24,085 nt of DNA from JBEKHI01 sp050012355 (lineage in GTDB: Bacteria > Actinomycetota > Actinomycetes > Streptosporangiales > Streptosporangiaceae), in NCBI GenBank assembly GCA_050012355.1, contig JBEKHI010000092.1, positions 1-24,085 on the forward strand. Reading direction: 5' to 3'. Below the pieces are notes generated by a model. The model saw nothing but the letters and a program-made list of their open reading frames with translations, was not told where the DNA came from and searched no databases. Positions 6,308 through 13,413 of the stretch are shown here, in pieces (position 1 is the first letter of the stretch; each line of letters opens with the position of its first letter). The position numbers were made by a program, and so were the translations under genes.

Positions 6308-7989
6308 CCGAGCTCAGAAGCGCCCGCTGGTTCGGGACGAGCCGCACCGACGGCGTCCGGCAATTTTCCCATCGCTCCCGGATGCGGCAGCTTGGCATCC
6401 TCGAAGACGAGCACCTGGGCAAGCCGCTGATCGCGATCCTGAACACGTGGTCGGAGATGAACCCGTGCCACATGCACCTGCGCGAACGCGCTGAGCAGGT
6501 AAAACGCGGGGTCCTTGAGGCCGGCGGCTATCCGATCGAGTTCCCGGTCTCGACGCTGAGCGAGACGTTCCAGAAGCCGACGCCGATGATGTACCGGAAC
6601 CTGCTCAGCATGGAAGCCGAGGAGATACTAAGGAGTTACCCGGTCGACGGCGCGGTGCTGATGGGCGGCTGCGACAAGACCACGCCGGCCCTGCTGATGG
6701 GCGCCGCCAGCGCGAACCTGCCGGCCATCTTCGTCCCGGCCGGGCCGATGCTGTCCGGCAACTACCGCGGCACCAAGGTGGGCAGCGGCACCGACATGTG
6801 GCGGGTCTGGGACGACGTCCAGGCCGGGGTCGCGGGTGACTGTGAGCTGCAGGACCTGGAGAATGGCATCGCGCGCAGCCCTGGTCACTGCATGACGATG
6901 GGCACCGCGTCCACCATGACCAGCGCCGCCGAGGCACTCGGCATGACGCTGCCCGGCGCCGCGTCCATCCCGGCGGTGGACTCCGCGCATTACCGGATGG
7001 CCGCCGCCAGTGGCCGGCGCATCGTCGAGATGGTCTGGCAGGACGCAAAACCGCAGGACATCATGACCCGCGAGGCCTTCGAGGACGCGGCGGCGACCGT
7101 GCTCGCGCTCGGCGGATCCACCAACGCCCTCATCCACCTGATCGCGATGGCGGGCCGCGCCGGGGTGAGCCTCACCCTGGACGATTTCGATGAGATCGCG
7201 AGAAGAGTGCCGTGGCTCGCGAACATCCGGCCGTCGGGCGAGTACCTGATGGAGGACTTCTACGCGGCGGGCGGGCTGCCCGCGCTGCTGGCCCAGCTAA
7301 AGAAGGTGCCCGGCGCGCTGCACCAGGAAGTCCCGGACGCGCAGACGTACAACGAGGACGTGATCCGTCCGGCCGGCAACCCGTTGAGCAGCGAGGCTGG
7401 CATCGCGGTGCTGCGCGGTAACCTCGCGCCCGACGGCGCGGTGATCAAGTACATCGCCGCGCAGCCGCACCTGCTCAAGCACTCTGGTCCCGCGGTCGTC
7501 TTCGACAACTACAAGGACCTGCGCAAACGCATCAATGAGCCGGGTATCACCGCGGATTCCGTCCTGGTGCTGCGCAACGCCGGGCCGGTCGGCGGCCCCG
7601 GGATGCCCGAATACGGTCAGCTCCCGATACCCGACTATCTGCTCAAAAAGGGCGTCCGCGACATGGTGCGGATCAGCGACGCGCGGATGAGCGGTACTAG
7701 TTACGGCGCGTGCGTGCTGCACGTCGCCCCGGAAGCCGCCGTCGGCGGCCCGCTCGCCCTGGTCCGCACCGGCGATCTCATCACGCTCGATGTACCCGCC
7801 AGGACCCTCACCCTCGACGTCTCAGAAGAAGAGCTCAACGAGCGCCGCCGAAGCTGGACCCCACCCGAGCCGAAGTACGGCCGAGGCTACGGCGTCCTCT
7901 ACACCGAGCACATCACCCAGGCGAACACCGGCTGCGACTTCGCCTTCCTAGCCAAGCGCGCCCCGAACCCGGAACCCGATCCCACCTGA
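6304..7989 (+). CDS. IlvD/Edd-family sugar-acid dehydratase (L-arabinonate dehydratase-like)
   Basis: The 561-residue protein has the Fe-S dehydratase blocks: NPCHMH (Cys55), GGCDKTTPA (Cys123), GHCMTMGTAST (Cys196), ALGGSTNALIHL, and RMSGTSYG with the probable catalytic Ser463. The spacing of the three cysteines (68 and 73) is what I recall for the 2Fe-2S L-arabinonate dehydratase of Rhizobium leguminosarum. Together with the operon partners, this points to a sugar-acid dehydratase rather than branched-chain dihydroxyacid dehydratase. It would convert an aldonate to a 2-keto-3-deoxy acid. The GTG start overlaps the previous stop by four bases; the longer upstream extension in the same frame only shadows the previous gene. 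Confidence 0.85.
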   Translation: MTELRSARWFGTSRTDGVRQFSHRSRMRQLGILEDEHLGKPLIAILNTWSEMNPCHMHLRERAEQVKRGVLEAGGYPIEFPVSTLSETFQKPTPMMYRNLLSMEAEEILRSYPVDGAVLMGGCDKTTPALLMGAASANLPAIFVPAGPMLSGNYRGTKVGSGTDMWRVWDDVQAGVAGDCELQDLENGIARSPGHCMTMGTASTMTSAAEALGMTLPGAASIPAVDSAHYRMAAASGRRIVEMVWQDAKPQDIMTREAFEDAAATVLALGGSTNALIHLIAMAGRAGVSLTLDDFDEIARRVPWLANIRPSGEYLMEDFYAAGGLPALLAQLKKVPGALHQEVPDAQTYNEDVIRPAGNPLSSEAGIAVLRGNLAPDGAVIKYIAAQPHLLKHSGPAVVFDNYKDLRKRINEPGITADSVLVLRNAGPVGGPGMPEYGQLPIPDYLLKKGVRDMVRISDARMSGTSYGACVLHVAPEAAVGGPLALVRTGDLITLDVPARTLTLDVSEEELNERRRSWTPPEPKYGRGYGVLYTEHITQANTGCDFAFLAKRAPNPEPDPT

Positions 7990-8009
7990 CCCCCCCAGGA
8001 AGGACGACG

Positions 8010-9449
8010 ATGTCCCGAGAGATCGACCGCCGAACCCTAATCCGTCTCACTGCCGCCGCGGCCGCCACCCTACCCCTAGCCGCGACCACCGCCCCCGCAT
8101 CCGCCGCGGTCGATGTGACATCGACCGGGCTCTATGCCGGTCGACGTCACATCGACACTCCCCGCGCGCCCGCTGACGCCGCCGCCGACCGGATCGTCGC
8201 CTCGGTGCGGCGGGCGCGTTTTCCTAACCGGTACTTTCCGGTCACCGACTTCGGCGCGGTTGGCGATGGCACCACGCTGGACACCGAAGCGTTCGTCAAA
8301 GCCATCGGAGCGTGCAACCGCCACGGCGGCGGGCACGTGGTTATCCCGGCCGGCCAGACGTTCCTGACCGGCGCGATCCATCTAAAAAGCAACGTGGACC
8401 TGCACGTCGAAGGCACGATCCTGTTCAGCCAGAACCCGGCCGACTTCCTGCCGGTGGTGTTCACCCGGTGGCAGGGCATCGAGCTGATGAACTACTCGCC
8501 GTTCGTCTACTCCTACGGCCAGCACAACATCGCCGTCACCGGCCAGGGCACGCTCAACGGGCAGGCCGACGACAACCACTGGTGGAACTGGAAGAACCTG
8601 GAGACCGCCGACTTCGACACCCTGGAGACGATGGCCGACGACAACGTCCCGGTTAGCCAGCGCGTCTTCGGCGCCGGGCACTACCTGCCGCCGCAGATGG
8701 TGCAGCCGTTCGCGTCCGACGTGGTCCTGCTCGAGGGCGTCACCGTCATCAACCCGGCGTTCTGGACCGTCAACCCGAACATCTGCAATGACGTGACCGT
8801 CAACGGGCTGACCATCGGCAACGGCCTGGGGCCGAACACCGACGGCTGCGACCCCGAATCGTGTGACCGGGTCCTGATCCAAAATGTCACGTTCAACACC
8901 GGCGACGACTGCATCGCCATCAAATCCGGGCGAGACGCCGACGGGCGCCGGGTCAACATCCCGTCCCAGAACCTGGTGATCCAGAACTGCGACTTCGCCA
9001 ACGGCCACGGCGGCATAACGCTCGGCAGCGAGATGACCGCCGGGGTACGCAACGTCTACGCCCGCGACCTCACGATGAACAGCGCCAACCTGGAGGCCGG
9101 GCACCGGATCAAGACCAACACGCTGCGCGGCGGCTTCGTCGAGAACAGCAACGTGTACCGGGTCACCGCGGGCACCGTGGGCGGGCCGCTGCTGCTTATT
9201 CAGGGACAATACGACGACCAGACCGGCGACTACCCGCCGGACCTGACGGGTATCACGCTCCGGGACTGGACCGTGGACACCTGCGAGGGTGTCTGGAATA
9301 TCCAGGGCGCCTCGTCCACTGACCCAGTCGGGACGGTCACCTTGGACAACCTCACGATCACCTCGTCCACCGTGGCCAATACCGCCGAGTACATTTCGGA
9401 CCTAGTGGTCGAGAACGTCACGGTGGCGGGAACTCCCGTCAGCTCATAA
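8010..9449 (+). CDS. Exported GH28 polygalacturonase (pectinase)
   Basis: The 479-residue protein starts with a Tat-like signal (DRRTLIRL, then an Ala/Leu-rich segment ending APASAA). A right-handed beta-helix follows, opened by FPVTDFGAVGDGTTLDTEAF. The four GH28 motifs are complete: NTDG (Asp278), GDDC (Asp299/Asp300), GHGG (His333) and RIK (Arg366, Lys368). The family hydrolyses alpha-1,4-galacturonosyl bonds in pectin or rhamnogalacturonan. It has a strong ribosome-binding site, AGGAAGGA (7997-8004), and sits between cytoplasmic catabolic genes, linking pectin breakdown to uptake and oxidation. A 48-nt palindromic repeat lies in frame at 8109-8156, encoding VDVTSTGLYAGRRHID right after the predicted cleavage region. 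Confidence 0.92.
   Translation: MSREIDRRTLIRLTAAAAATLPLAATTAPASAAVDVTSTGLYAGRRHIDTPRAPADAAADRIVASVRRARFPNRYFPVTDFGAVGDGTTLDTEAFVKAIGACNRHGGGHVVIPAGQTFLTGAIHLKSNVDLHVEGTILFSQNPADFLPVVFTRWQGIELMNYSPFVYSYGQHNIAVTGQGTLNGQADDNHWWNWKNLETADFDTLETMADDNVPVSQRVFGAGHYLPPQMVQPFASDVVLLEGVTVINPAFWTVNPNICNDVTVNGLTIGNGLGPNTDGCDPESCDRVLIQNVTFNTGDDCIAIKSGRDADGRRVNIPSQNLVIQNCDFANGHGGITLGSEMTAGVRNVYARDLTMNSANLEAGHRIKTNTLRGGFVENSNVYRVTAGTVGGPLLLIQGQYDDQTGDYPPDLTGITLRDWTVDTCEGVWNIQGASSTDPVGTVTLDNLTITSSTVANTAEYISDLVVENVTVAGTPVSS
8109..8156. repeat. 48-nt palindromic repeat, copy 1, inside the GH28 coding sequence
   Basis: Arms 8109-8128 (GTCGATGTGACATCGACCGG) and 8137-8156 are inverted copies with one mismatch, around an 8-nt loop GCTCTATG. 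Each arm also contains a 17-nt palindrome (GTCGATGT-G-ACATCGAC). The reverse complement of 17143-17190 is identical at 45 of 48 positions. The length is a multiple of three and keeps the GH28 frame open, adding 16 residues at the start of the mature protein. Confidence 0.85.
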
Positions 9450-9458
9450 GGAGACACG

Positions 9459-10898
9459 ATGATTCAAGGCTTCAACCCGCGCACCGGGCAGCCCGCCGGG
9501 GAACCGGTAGCCGAGACGACGACGGCCGAACTGGACACGATCGTCGCGCGGGCCAATGCCGCCTTCCCAGCGTGGGCAGCGTCTGGCGCGCGGGCTGAAG
9601 CCCTTGAGGCGATAGCGGACGCGCTGGACGCCAACACGGCGGAGCTAGTCGAACTGGCCGACACCGAGACCGCGCTCGGCGAGACCCGGCTGACCGGGGA
9701 AGTGGCCCGCACCACCGGTCAGTTGCGGCTGTTCGCCAAGGAGCTCAGGGACGGCGACTACCTCGACGTGATCGTGAGCCCGGCGGCCGGCGCCGCTCCC
9801 GACCTGCGCCGGATCGCGCGCCCGCTCGGCCCGGTCGCGGTGTTCGCCGCGTCGAACTTCCCGTTCGCGTTCTCGGTCGTCGGCGGCGACACCGCGTCCG
9901 CGCTCGCCGCGGGCTGCCCGGTGATCGTGAAGGCGCACGAGGGCCACCCGCGGACAAGTGACCTGACGGCCCGCCTGGTGACCGAGGCGCTGGCCAGCGC
10001 GGGAGCGCCGGACGGGACGTTCGCGCTGATCCACGGCGTCGAGATCGGACTCGCCCTGCTGAAGCACCCGGGCATCTCCGCCGCCGGGTTCACCGGTTCC
10101 ACCGCTGGCGGGCTGTTCCTGGCCGGAGTCTGCGCGCAGCGGCCGCGGCCGATTCCGTTCTTCGGCGAGCTCGGCGCGGTGAACCCGGTGGTCGTCTTGC
10201 CGTCCGCCGCCGCCGCGCGCGGGACCGAGATCGCGACTGGCTACGCGGGCTCGCTCACTCTTGGCGCTGGCCAGTTCTGCACCAACCCAGGCCTGCTGTT
10301 CGTGCCCGAGGACCAGGCGCTGCTGGCGGAGATCGCCGGCGCGATAACAGCAACAAGCGGTGCGCCGATGCTCACCGAGAAGATCGCCACCGCTTACCGG
10401 GCCGCGGTGGCGGAAGCCGAGGCCTACCCGGGTGTTGAGCCGCTCGCGACCGGCACGCCGGGGGAGGGGCCGTGGGCCGCCACCCCGCGTGCCTTCCAGA
10501 CCACGCTGAAGGAGTTCGCCACCGACACCGAGGTTCTCGCCAAGGAGCGGTTCGGCCCGGCTGGCCTGGTCATCACGTATTCCTCGGTGGACGAACTGCT
10601 CTCGGTGCTGGCGTCGCTCGAGGGCAACCTGGCCGGCACGGTGCACGCCGACCAGCCCGACTACGAGGCCGCCCGCCGGGTCGCCGACGCGCTGGCGCGG
10701 ATCGCTGGCCGCCTGGTGTTCAACGGCTGGCCGACCGGCGTCGCGGTCGTCGCCGCCCAGGAGCACGGTGGTCCGTGGCCCGCCACCACCGCGCCCGAGC
10801 ACACCTCGGTCGGCACCACGGCGATCCGCCGCTGGCTGGTGCCCGTCGCTTACCAGTCGTTCCCGGCCGAACTACTGCCCGAGCCGCTCCGCCCGTGA
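9459..10898 (+). CDS. Aldehyde dehydrogenase, alpha-ketoglutarate semialdehyde dehydrogenase type
   Basis: The 479-residue protein is an aldehyde dehydrogenase. The cofactor region reads RPLGPVAVFAASNFPFAFSVVGGDTASALAAGCPVIVKAHEGHP. The general base is Glu237 in FFGELGAVNPV, and the nucleophile is Cys274 in GAGQFCTNPG. The KAHEGHP and FCTNPG variants are those of the KGSADH group that oxidises 2,5-dioxopentanoate to 2-oxoglutarate, the last step of Weimberg-type sugar-acid catabolism, and that step fits the two dehydratases upstream. The AAGGAG ribosome-binding site overlaps the stop codon of the polygalacturonase (TAA at 9447-9449), and the start is ATG 9459. The stop overlaps the next GTG in GTGA. 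Confidence 0.85.
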   Translation: MIQGFNPRTGQPAGEPVAETTTAELDTIVARANAAFPAWAASGARAEALEAIADALDANTAELVELADTETALGETRLTGEVARTTGQLRLFAKELRDGDYLDVIVSPAAGAAPDLRRIARPLGPVAVFAASNFPFAFSVVGGDTASALAAGCPVIVKAHEGHPRTSDLTARLVTEALASAGAPDGTFALIHGVEIGLALLKHPGISAAGFTGSTAGGLFLAGVCAQRPRPIPFFGELGAVNPVVVLPSAAAARGTEIATGYAGSLTLGAGQFCTNPGLLFVPEDQALLAEIAGAITATSGAPMLTEKIATAYRAAVAEAEAYPGVEPLATGTPGEGPWAATPRAFQTTLKEFATDTEVLAKERFGPAGLVITYSSVDELLSVLASLEGNLAGTVHADQPDYEAARRVADALARIAGRLVFNGWPTGVAVVAAQEHGGPWPATTAPEHTSVGTTAIRRWLVPVAYQSFPAELLPEPLRP

Positions 10899-11995
10899 CC
10901 ACTGTGCCCATTATGAACCGCGCTACCTACCTGTATCCGTGGGACGTCGACGGGGATCCGGCTGCCGCTAGCCGGATCGCCGGCCTCGGCGTGCCCGAGG
11001 TCGCGCTGGCCGCCGTGTACCACGACGTCCGCGCGATAACCCCGTTCCACCCTGAGCACCGTATTGTCACCCGCCCAGCCGGAACTTATTTCATATCAAA
11101 ACGCCGCGCCCCATCCCCGTACGCCGGATCATTCGAGCGGGCGGCCGGCGCCCTCAAGGACGCGGGTCTGTCGGTCACCGCGTGGGTCGTCGTCACCCAC
11201 AACGAGACACTCGCCGCCGCGCACCCGGACACCATGGTGCGCAACGCGTTCGGCGACTCCTACCCGTGGGCCCGGTGCTGCGCGAACCCCGACGTGCGGG
11301 ACTACGCGGCGGCGACCGTCGCCGAGGTCGCGTCGCTCGACTGCGTCGACCAGGTCGAGCTAGAGGCGTGCGGCTGGTTTGGCTTTGACCACCTGTCCCA
11401 GCACGACAAGACCGGCGGCACGCCTTCGGGAGAGTCCGGCTGGCTGCTTGACCTGTGCTTCTGCCCGTCGTGCGAGCAGGCGTTGGCCGCGGCCGGCCTG
11501 GACCCGGACAAGACCCGAGCCGCGGTGCGGGACGCCATCGACGGCGCGGCGCCGCTGCCGGCCGAGCTGGACTCGGCACTCGGCGACGTGCGGGCAGCGC
11601 TCGCGGGGGAGTTCCTGCGCGAGACAGTGACCGCCCGACGTTATGACATAAATAAGCCGGTGCTGGTGCAGACGGCTCCCGACGTGCGGGCGGCGGGAGC
11701 CAATCCCGGATTCAGGCCGGAGGATCTGCGGGTCGCGGACGGCCTGGTCGTGAACTGCATGGGCGGCGGTGTCGCGCCGGTCGAGGGGATGCCGGCCGAC
11801 CTACGGCCCGCCGCGTCGCTGACCGCGGTCGCGGGCTCGCCGGTGGTTGTGCACGGGGGAGTGCGCACCGACCTGGGCGCCCAGGCGCGGGCGCTGCTGG
11901 AGGCGGGCGCGTCCGGCCTGCGTTTCTATCACGCGGGGCTCGCCCGGGCCGGCGACCTCGCCGCCATCCGTGAGGTCGTCGCCGAACTGGGGTAA
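10895..11995 (+). CDS. Uncharacterised Cys-rich, probably barrel-like protein, last gene of the pectin/sugar-acid operon
   Basis: The protein has 366 residues from the GTG at 10895, which overlaps the previous stop (GTGA); GTG 10904 and ATG 10913 are alternative starts. No signal peptide is present. The pattern of alternating strands and helices (TYLYPWDV, GLSVTAWVVVTHN, CVDQVELEACGWFGFDHLSQHD, DGLVVNCMGGG, GASGLRFYHAG) suggests a TIM-barrel enzyme. Acidic residues Glu155 and Glu157 sit at a likely strand end. A CFCPSC cluster (Cys188, Cys190, Cys193) and an upstream WARCC pair could bind metal. I do not recognise the family with confidence; a glycoside-hydrolase-like or sugar-acid-modifying barrel is possible. 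Coupling to the operon implies a role in handling pectin-derived compounds. Confidence 0.75.
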   Translation: MTTVPIMNRATYLYPWDVDGDPAAASRIAGLGVPEVALAAVYHDVRAITPFHPEHRIVTRPAGTYFISKRRAPSPYAGSFERAAGALKDAGLSVTAWVVVTHNETLAAAHPDTMVRNAFGDSYPWARCCANPDVRDYAAATVAEVASLDCVDQVELEACGWFGFDHLSQHDKTGGTPSGESGWLLDLCFCPSCEQALAAAGLDPDKTRAAVRDAIDGAAPLPAELDSALGDVRAALAGEFLRETVTARRYDINKPVLVQTAPDVRAAGANPGFRPEDLRVADGLVVNCMGGGVAPVEGMPADLRPAASLTAVAGSPVVVHGGVRTDLGAQARALLEAGASGLRFYHAGLARAGDLAAIREVVAELG

Positions 11996-12012
11996 GAGCT
12001 CGCCCGCACAGG

Positions 12013-12066
12013 CCCATGGGTGTCCCATCGCAGGCGCTATTCCGCCATCGATGGGACATCCATGGG
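12013..12066. terminator. Long imperfect hairpin between convergent genes
   Basis: Arms 12013-12036 and 12043-12066 pair at 21 of 24 positions around the 6-nt loop CTATTC. The arms contain smaller palindromes (CCCATGGG, CCATCGATGG). It lies just after the operon stop (11995) and before the 3' end of the alpha/beta hydrolase (12108), so it can end transcription from both sides. There is no U-tract, which is common in actinobacteria. Its internal architecture resembles that of the repeat at 8109-8156 but the sequence is different. Confidence 0.6.
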
Positions 12067-12107
12067 GTGGTTGGCTCGCCTCACGTGGAGCAGGTGCCGC
12101 GTGAGTC

Positions 12108-12890
12108 TCAACTATCACGGTTGGGGGGTGCCGGATGCGTGGCGGCGCGACTCCGTGACACGCGAGATGCCCGCGACATACCGGGATTTACCCGGCGGAG
12201 CACGTCGCGGATGGCGTCGGCCACTAGGGCGGGGGTCTCGTAGACGGGCGTGTGGCCCGACTCGGCCAGCCGGAATTCCGCGTCCGGCAGTGCGGCGGCG
12301 AGTTCCTCGCCGTTTTGCGGCGGGCGGGCTCGGTCGTGCCGGCCGTGTACCACGATGACGGGCTGCGTGATCTGGGCCAGTGAGCTGGTCAGGTCCAGGT
12401 CACGCTGGCTGGCGAGGACGTCGTAGACGGCTTGCTGGTTCAGTCCCGCAGCCCATTGCAGACACTCTGCGCGGATTTCGGGGCTGAGCGGGGTAAGGAA
12501 GGACCGGTCGAGAACCGCCGCCCGGAGCTCCTCGCCCCAGTCGTTCCGCACCCGGGTCAGTATGGCGTCGACATCGCCGTGGCCTCGCATGTGCGCGCCG
12601 GTGTCGGCCACCACCAGGCCGAGCACCAGCTCGGGGCTCGTGGCCGCCAGTTGCAGTGCGATGGCGCCGCCGGTGGAATGCCCGCACACCACCACGGGAC
12701 GGTCCCAGCGCCCGCCGATGTGCTGCGCGACGCGTTCGGCCACCGCTGGGATGTCCCAGGGGCCGGGCTGAGTTAGCCAGGACACCGGATCGACGACCGC
12801 CTGGCCGTCCAGGGCATGGGCAAGCGGCCTGAACACCGCCGGCGAACACAAGGTGCCTGGCAGAGCGACTACAACCGGCTCTGAGCGCAT
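12108..12890 (-). CDS. Alpha/beta hydrolase
   Basis: The 260-residue protein has the fold's catalytic elements: the LPGT oxyanion region near the N-terminus, the nucleophile elbow GHSTG at 70-74 (Ser72), Asp in VVHGRHDRARP and His in ESGHTPVYE. No signal peptide is seen, so it is a cytoplasmic esterase, lipase or haloperoxidase-like enzyme of unknown substrate. The C-terminal 25 residues (after DVLRRV) are Arg/Ser/Pro-rich and look like a non-family tail. ATG 12890 is preceded by TAGGGT with a 6-nt gap on the minus strand and no Shine-Dalgarno, pointing to a leaderless mRNA. It is divergent from the membrane protein at 12922. Confidence 0.85.
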   Translation of the reverse strand: MRSEPVVVALPGTLCSPAVFRPLAHALDGQAVVDPVSWLTQPGPWDIPAVAERVAQHIGGRWDRPVVVCGHSTGGAIALQLAATSPELVLGLVVADTGAHMRGHGDVDAILTRVRNDWGEELRAAVLDRSFLTPLSPEIRAECLQWAAGLNQQAVYDVLASQRDLDLTSSLAQITQPVIVVHGRHDRARPPQNGEELAAALPDAEFRLAESGHTPVYETPALVADAIRDVLRRVNPGMSRASRVSRSRAATHPAPPNRDS

Positions 12891-12921
12891 GCGCTCACCC
12901 TAGCTGGGGTAGGGTGCGCGC
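12891..12921. promoter_or_regulatory. 31-bp bidirectional leaderless promoter
   Basis: On the plus strand TAGGGT (12910-12915) is followed by six bases and ATG 12922. On the minus strand TAGGGT (12897-12902) is followed by six bases and ATG 12890. The two -10 elements are an inverted pair separated by seven bases (GCTGGGG). Each -35 would fall in or next to the opposite gene's first codons. A perfect 14-bp palindrome, GAGCGCATGCGCTC (12883-12896), covers the minus-strand start codon and could be a regulator site. Confidence 0.55.
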
Positions 12922-13413
12922 ATGGCAAACCACCGGTCGCTAGATCTATCGGAAGTCCGCCGCGCCTACCTGGAGGAACTGGGGCCCGAGCAGCGATCCG
13001 CACTGCTGAGCTGGCTCGCCTTCACCGCCACCTTCGGGGGCCTGCGCGCGCTCACCTACAGCATCAAGGACGGCAAGGGGCCGTTCCGGAACATCTCCGT
13101 CGGCGGCGAGCACCTGCACCACTACATGTGGGGCATCGGCCTGGTGTCCGGCGTCGGCGCCATCGCCGTCCGCGGTGAGGAGAAGCAGCGTCGGCACCCC
13201 GCGGTCGCGGTGGCCTACGGCAGCGGCCTGGCGTTGATCGTTGACGAGTTCGCCCTGCTGCTCGACCTGAAGGACGTCTACTGGGCCAAGCAGGGCCGGA
13301 TCTCGATCGACCTTGGTGTCGGGGCTATCGCTGCTTCGGGTTCCTACTTCGCGGCCCTGCCGATACTGCGCAGGCTGCGGAAGGACCGCAAGAAGGCGCA
13401 CGTTACGGGTTGA
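12922..13413 (+). CDS. Small integral membrane protein, conserved actinobacterial type
   Basis: The protein has 163 residues. Hydrophobic segments lie at roughly residues 30-48, 68-85, 95-115 and 130-148. Conserved-looking polar patches between them are GGEHLHHYMWGIG, with paired histidines, and VDEFALLLDLKDVYWAKQGRISID, with acidic residues inside a membrane segment. I recall this architecture from actinobacterial genomes as an uncharacterised membrane protein family. The His and Asp/Glu clusters could bind metal, but no function is established. The start follows the shared 31-bp intergenic region; a GGGGTAGGG stretch could also serve as a ribosome-binding site. The 3' end overlaps that of the NlpC/P60 gene by 11 bp. 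Confidence 0.75.
   Translation: MANHRSLDLSEVRRAYLEELGPEQRSALLSWLAFTATFGGLRALTYSIKDGKGPFRNISVGGEHLHHYMWGIGLVSGVGAIAVRGEEKQRRHPAVAVAYGSGLALIVDEFALLLDLKDVYWAKQGRISIDLGVGAIAASGSYFAALPILRRLRKDRKKAHVTG

Noticed and set aside
6304..7989. Branched-chain dihydroxyacid dehydratase (ilvD)
   Set aside because: The context has no branched-chain genes, and cysteine spacing and partners fit sugar-acid dehydratases better.
9645..10802. Long antisense open frame opposite the KGSA-type dehydrogenase (also 8382-9209, 15620-16849, 5159-5854 and 4413-5366 on the minus strand)
   Set aside because: These are mirror frames caused by high GC at third codon positions. Their translations are Arg/Gly/Val/Asp-rich without family motifs, while the opposite strand carries complete enzyme signatures.
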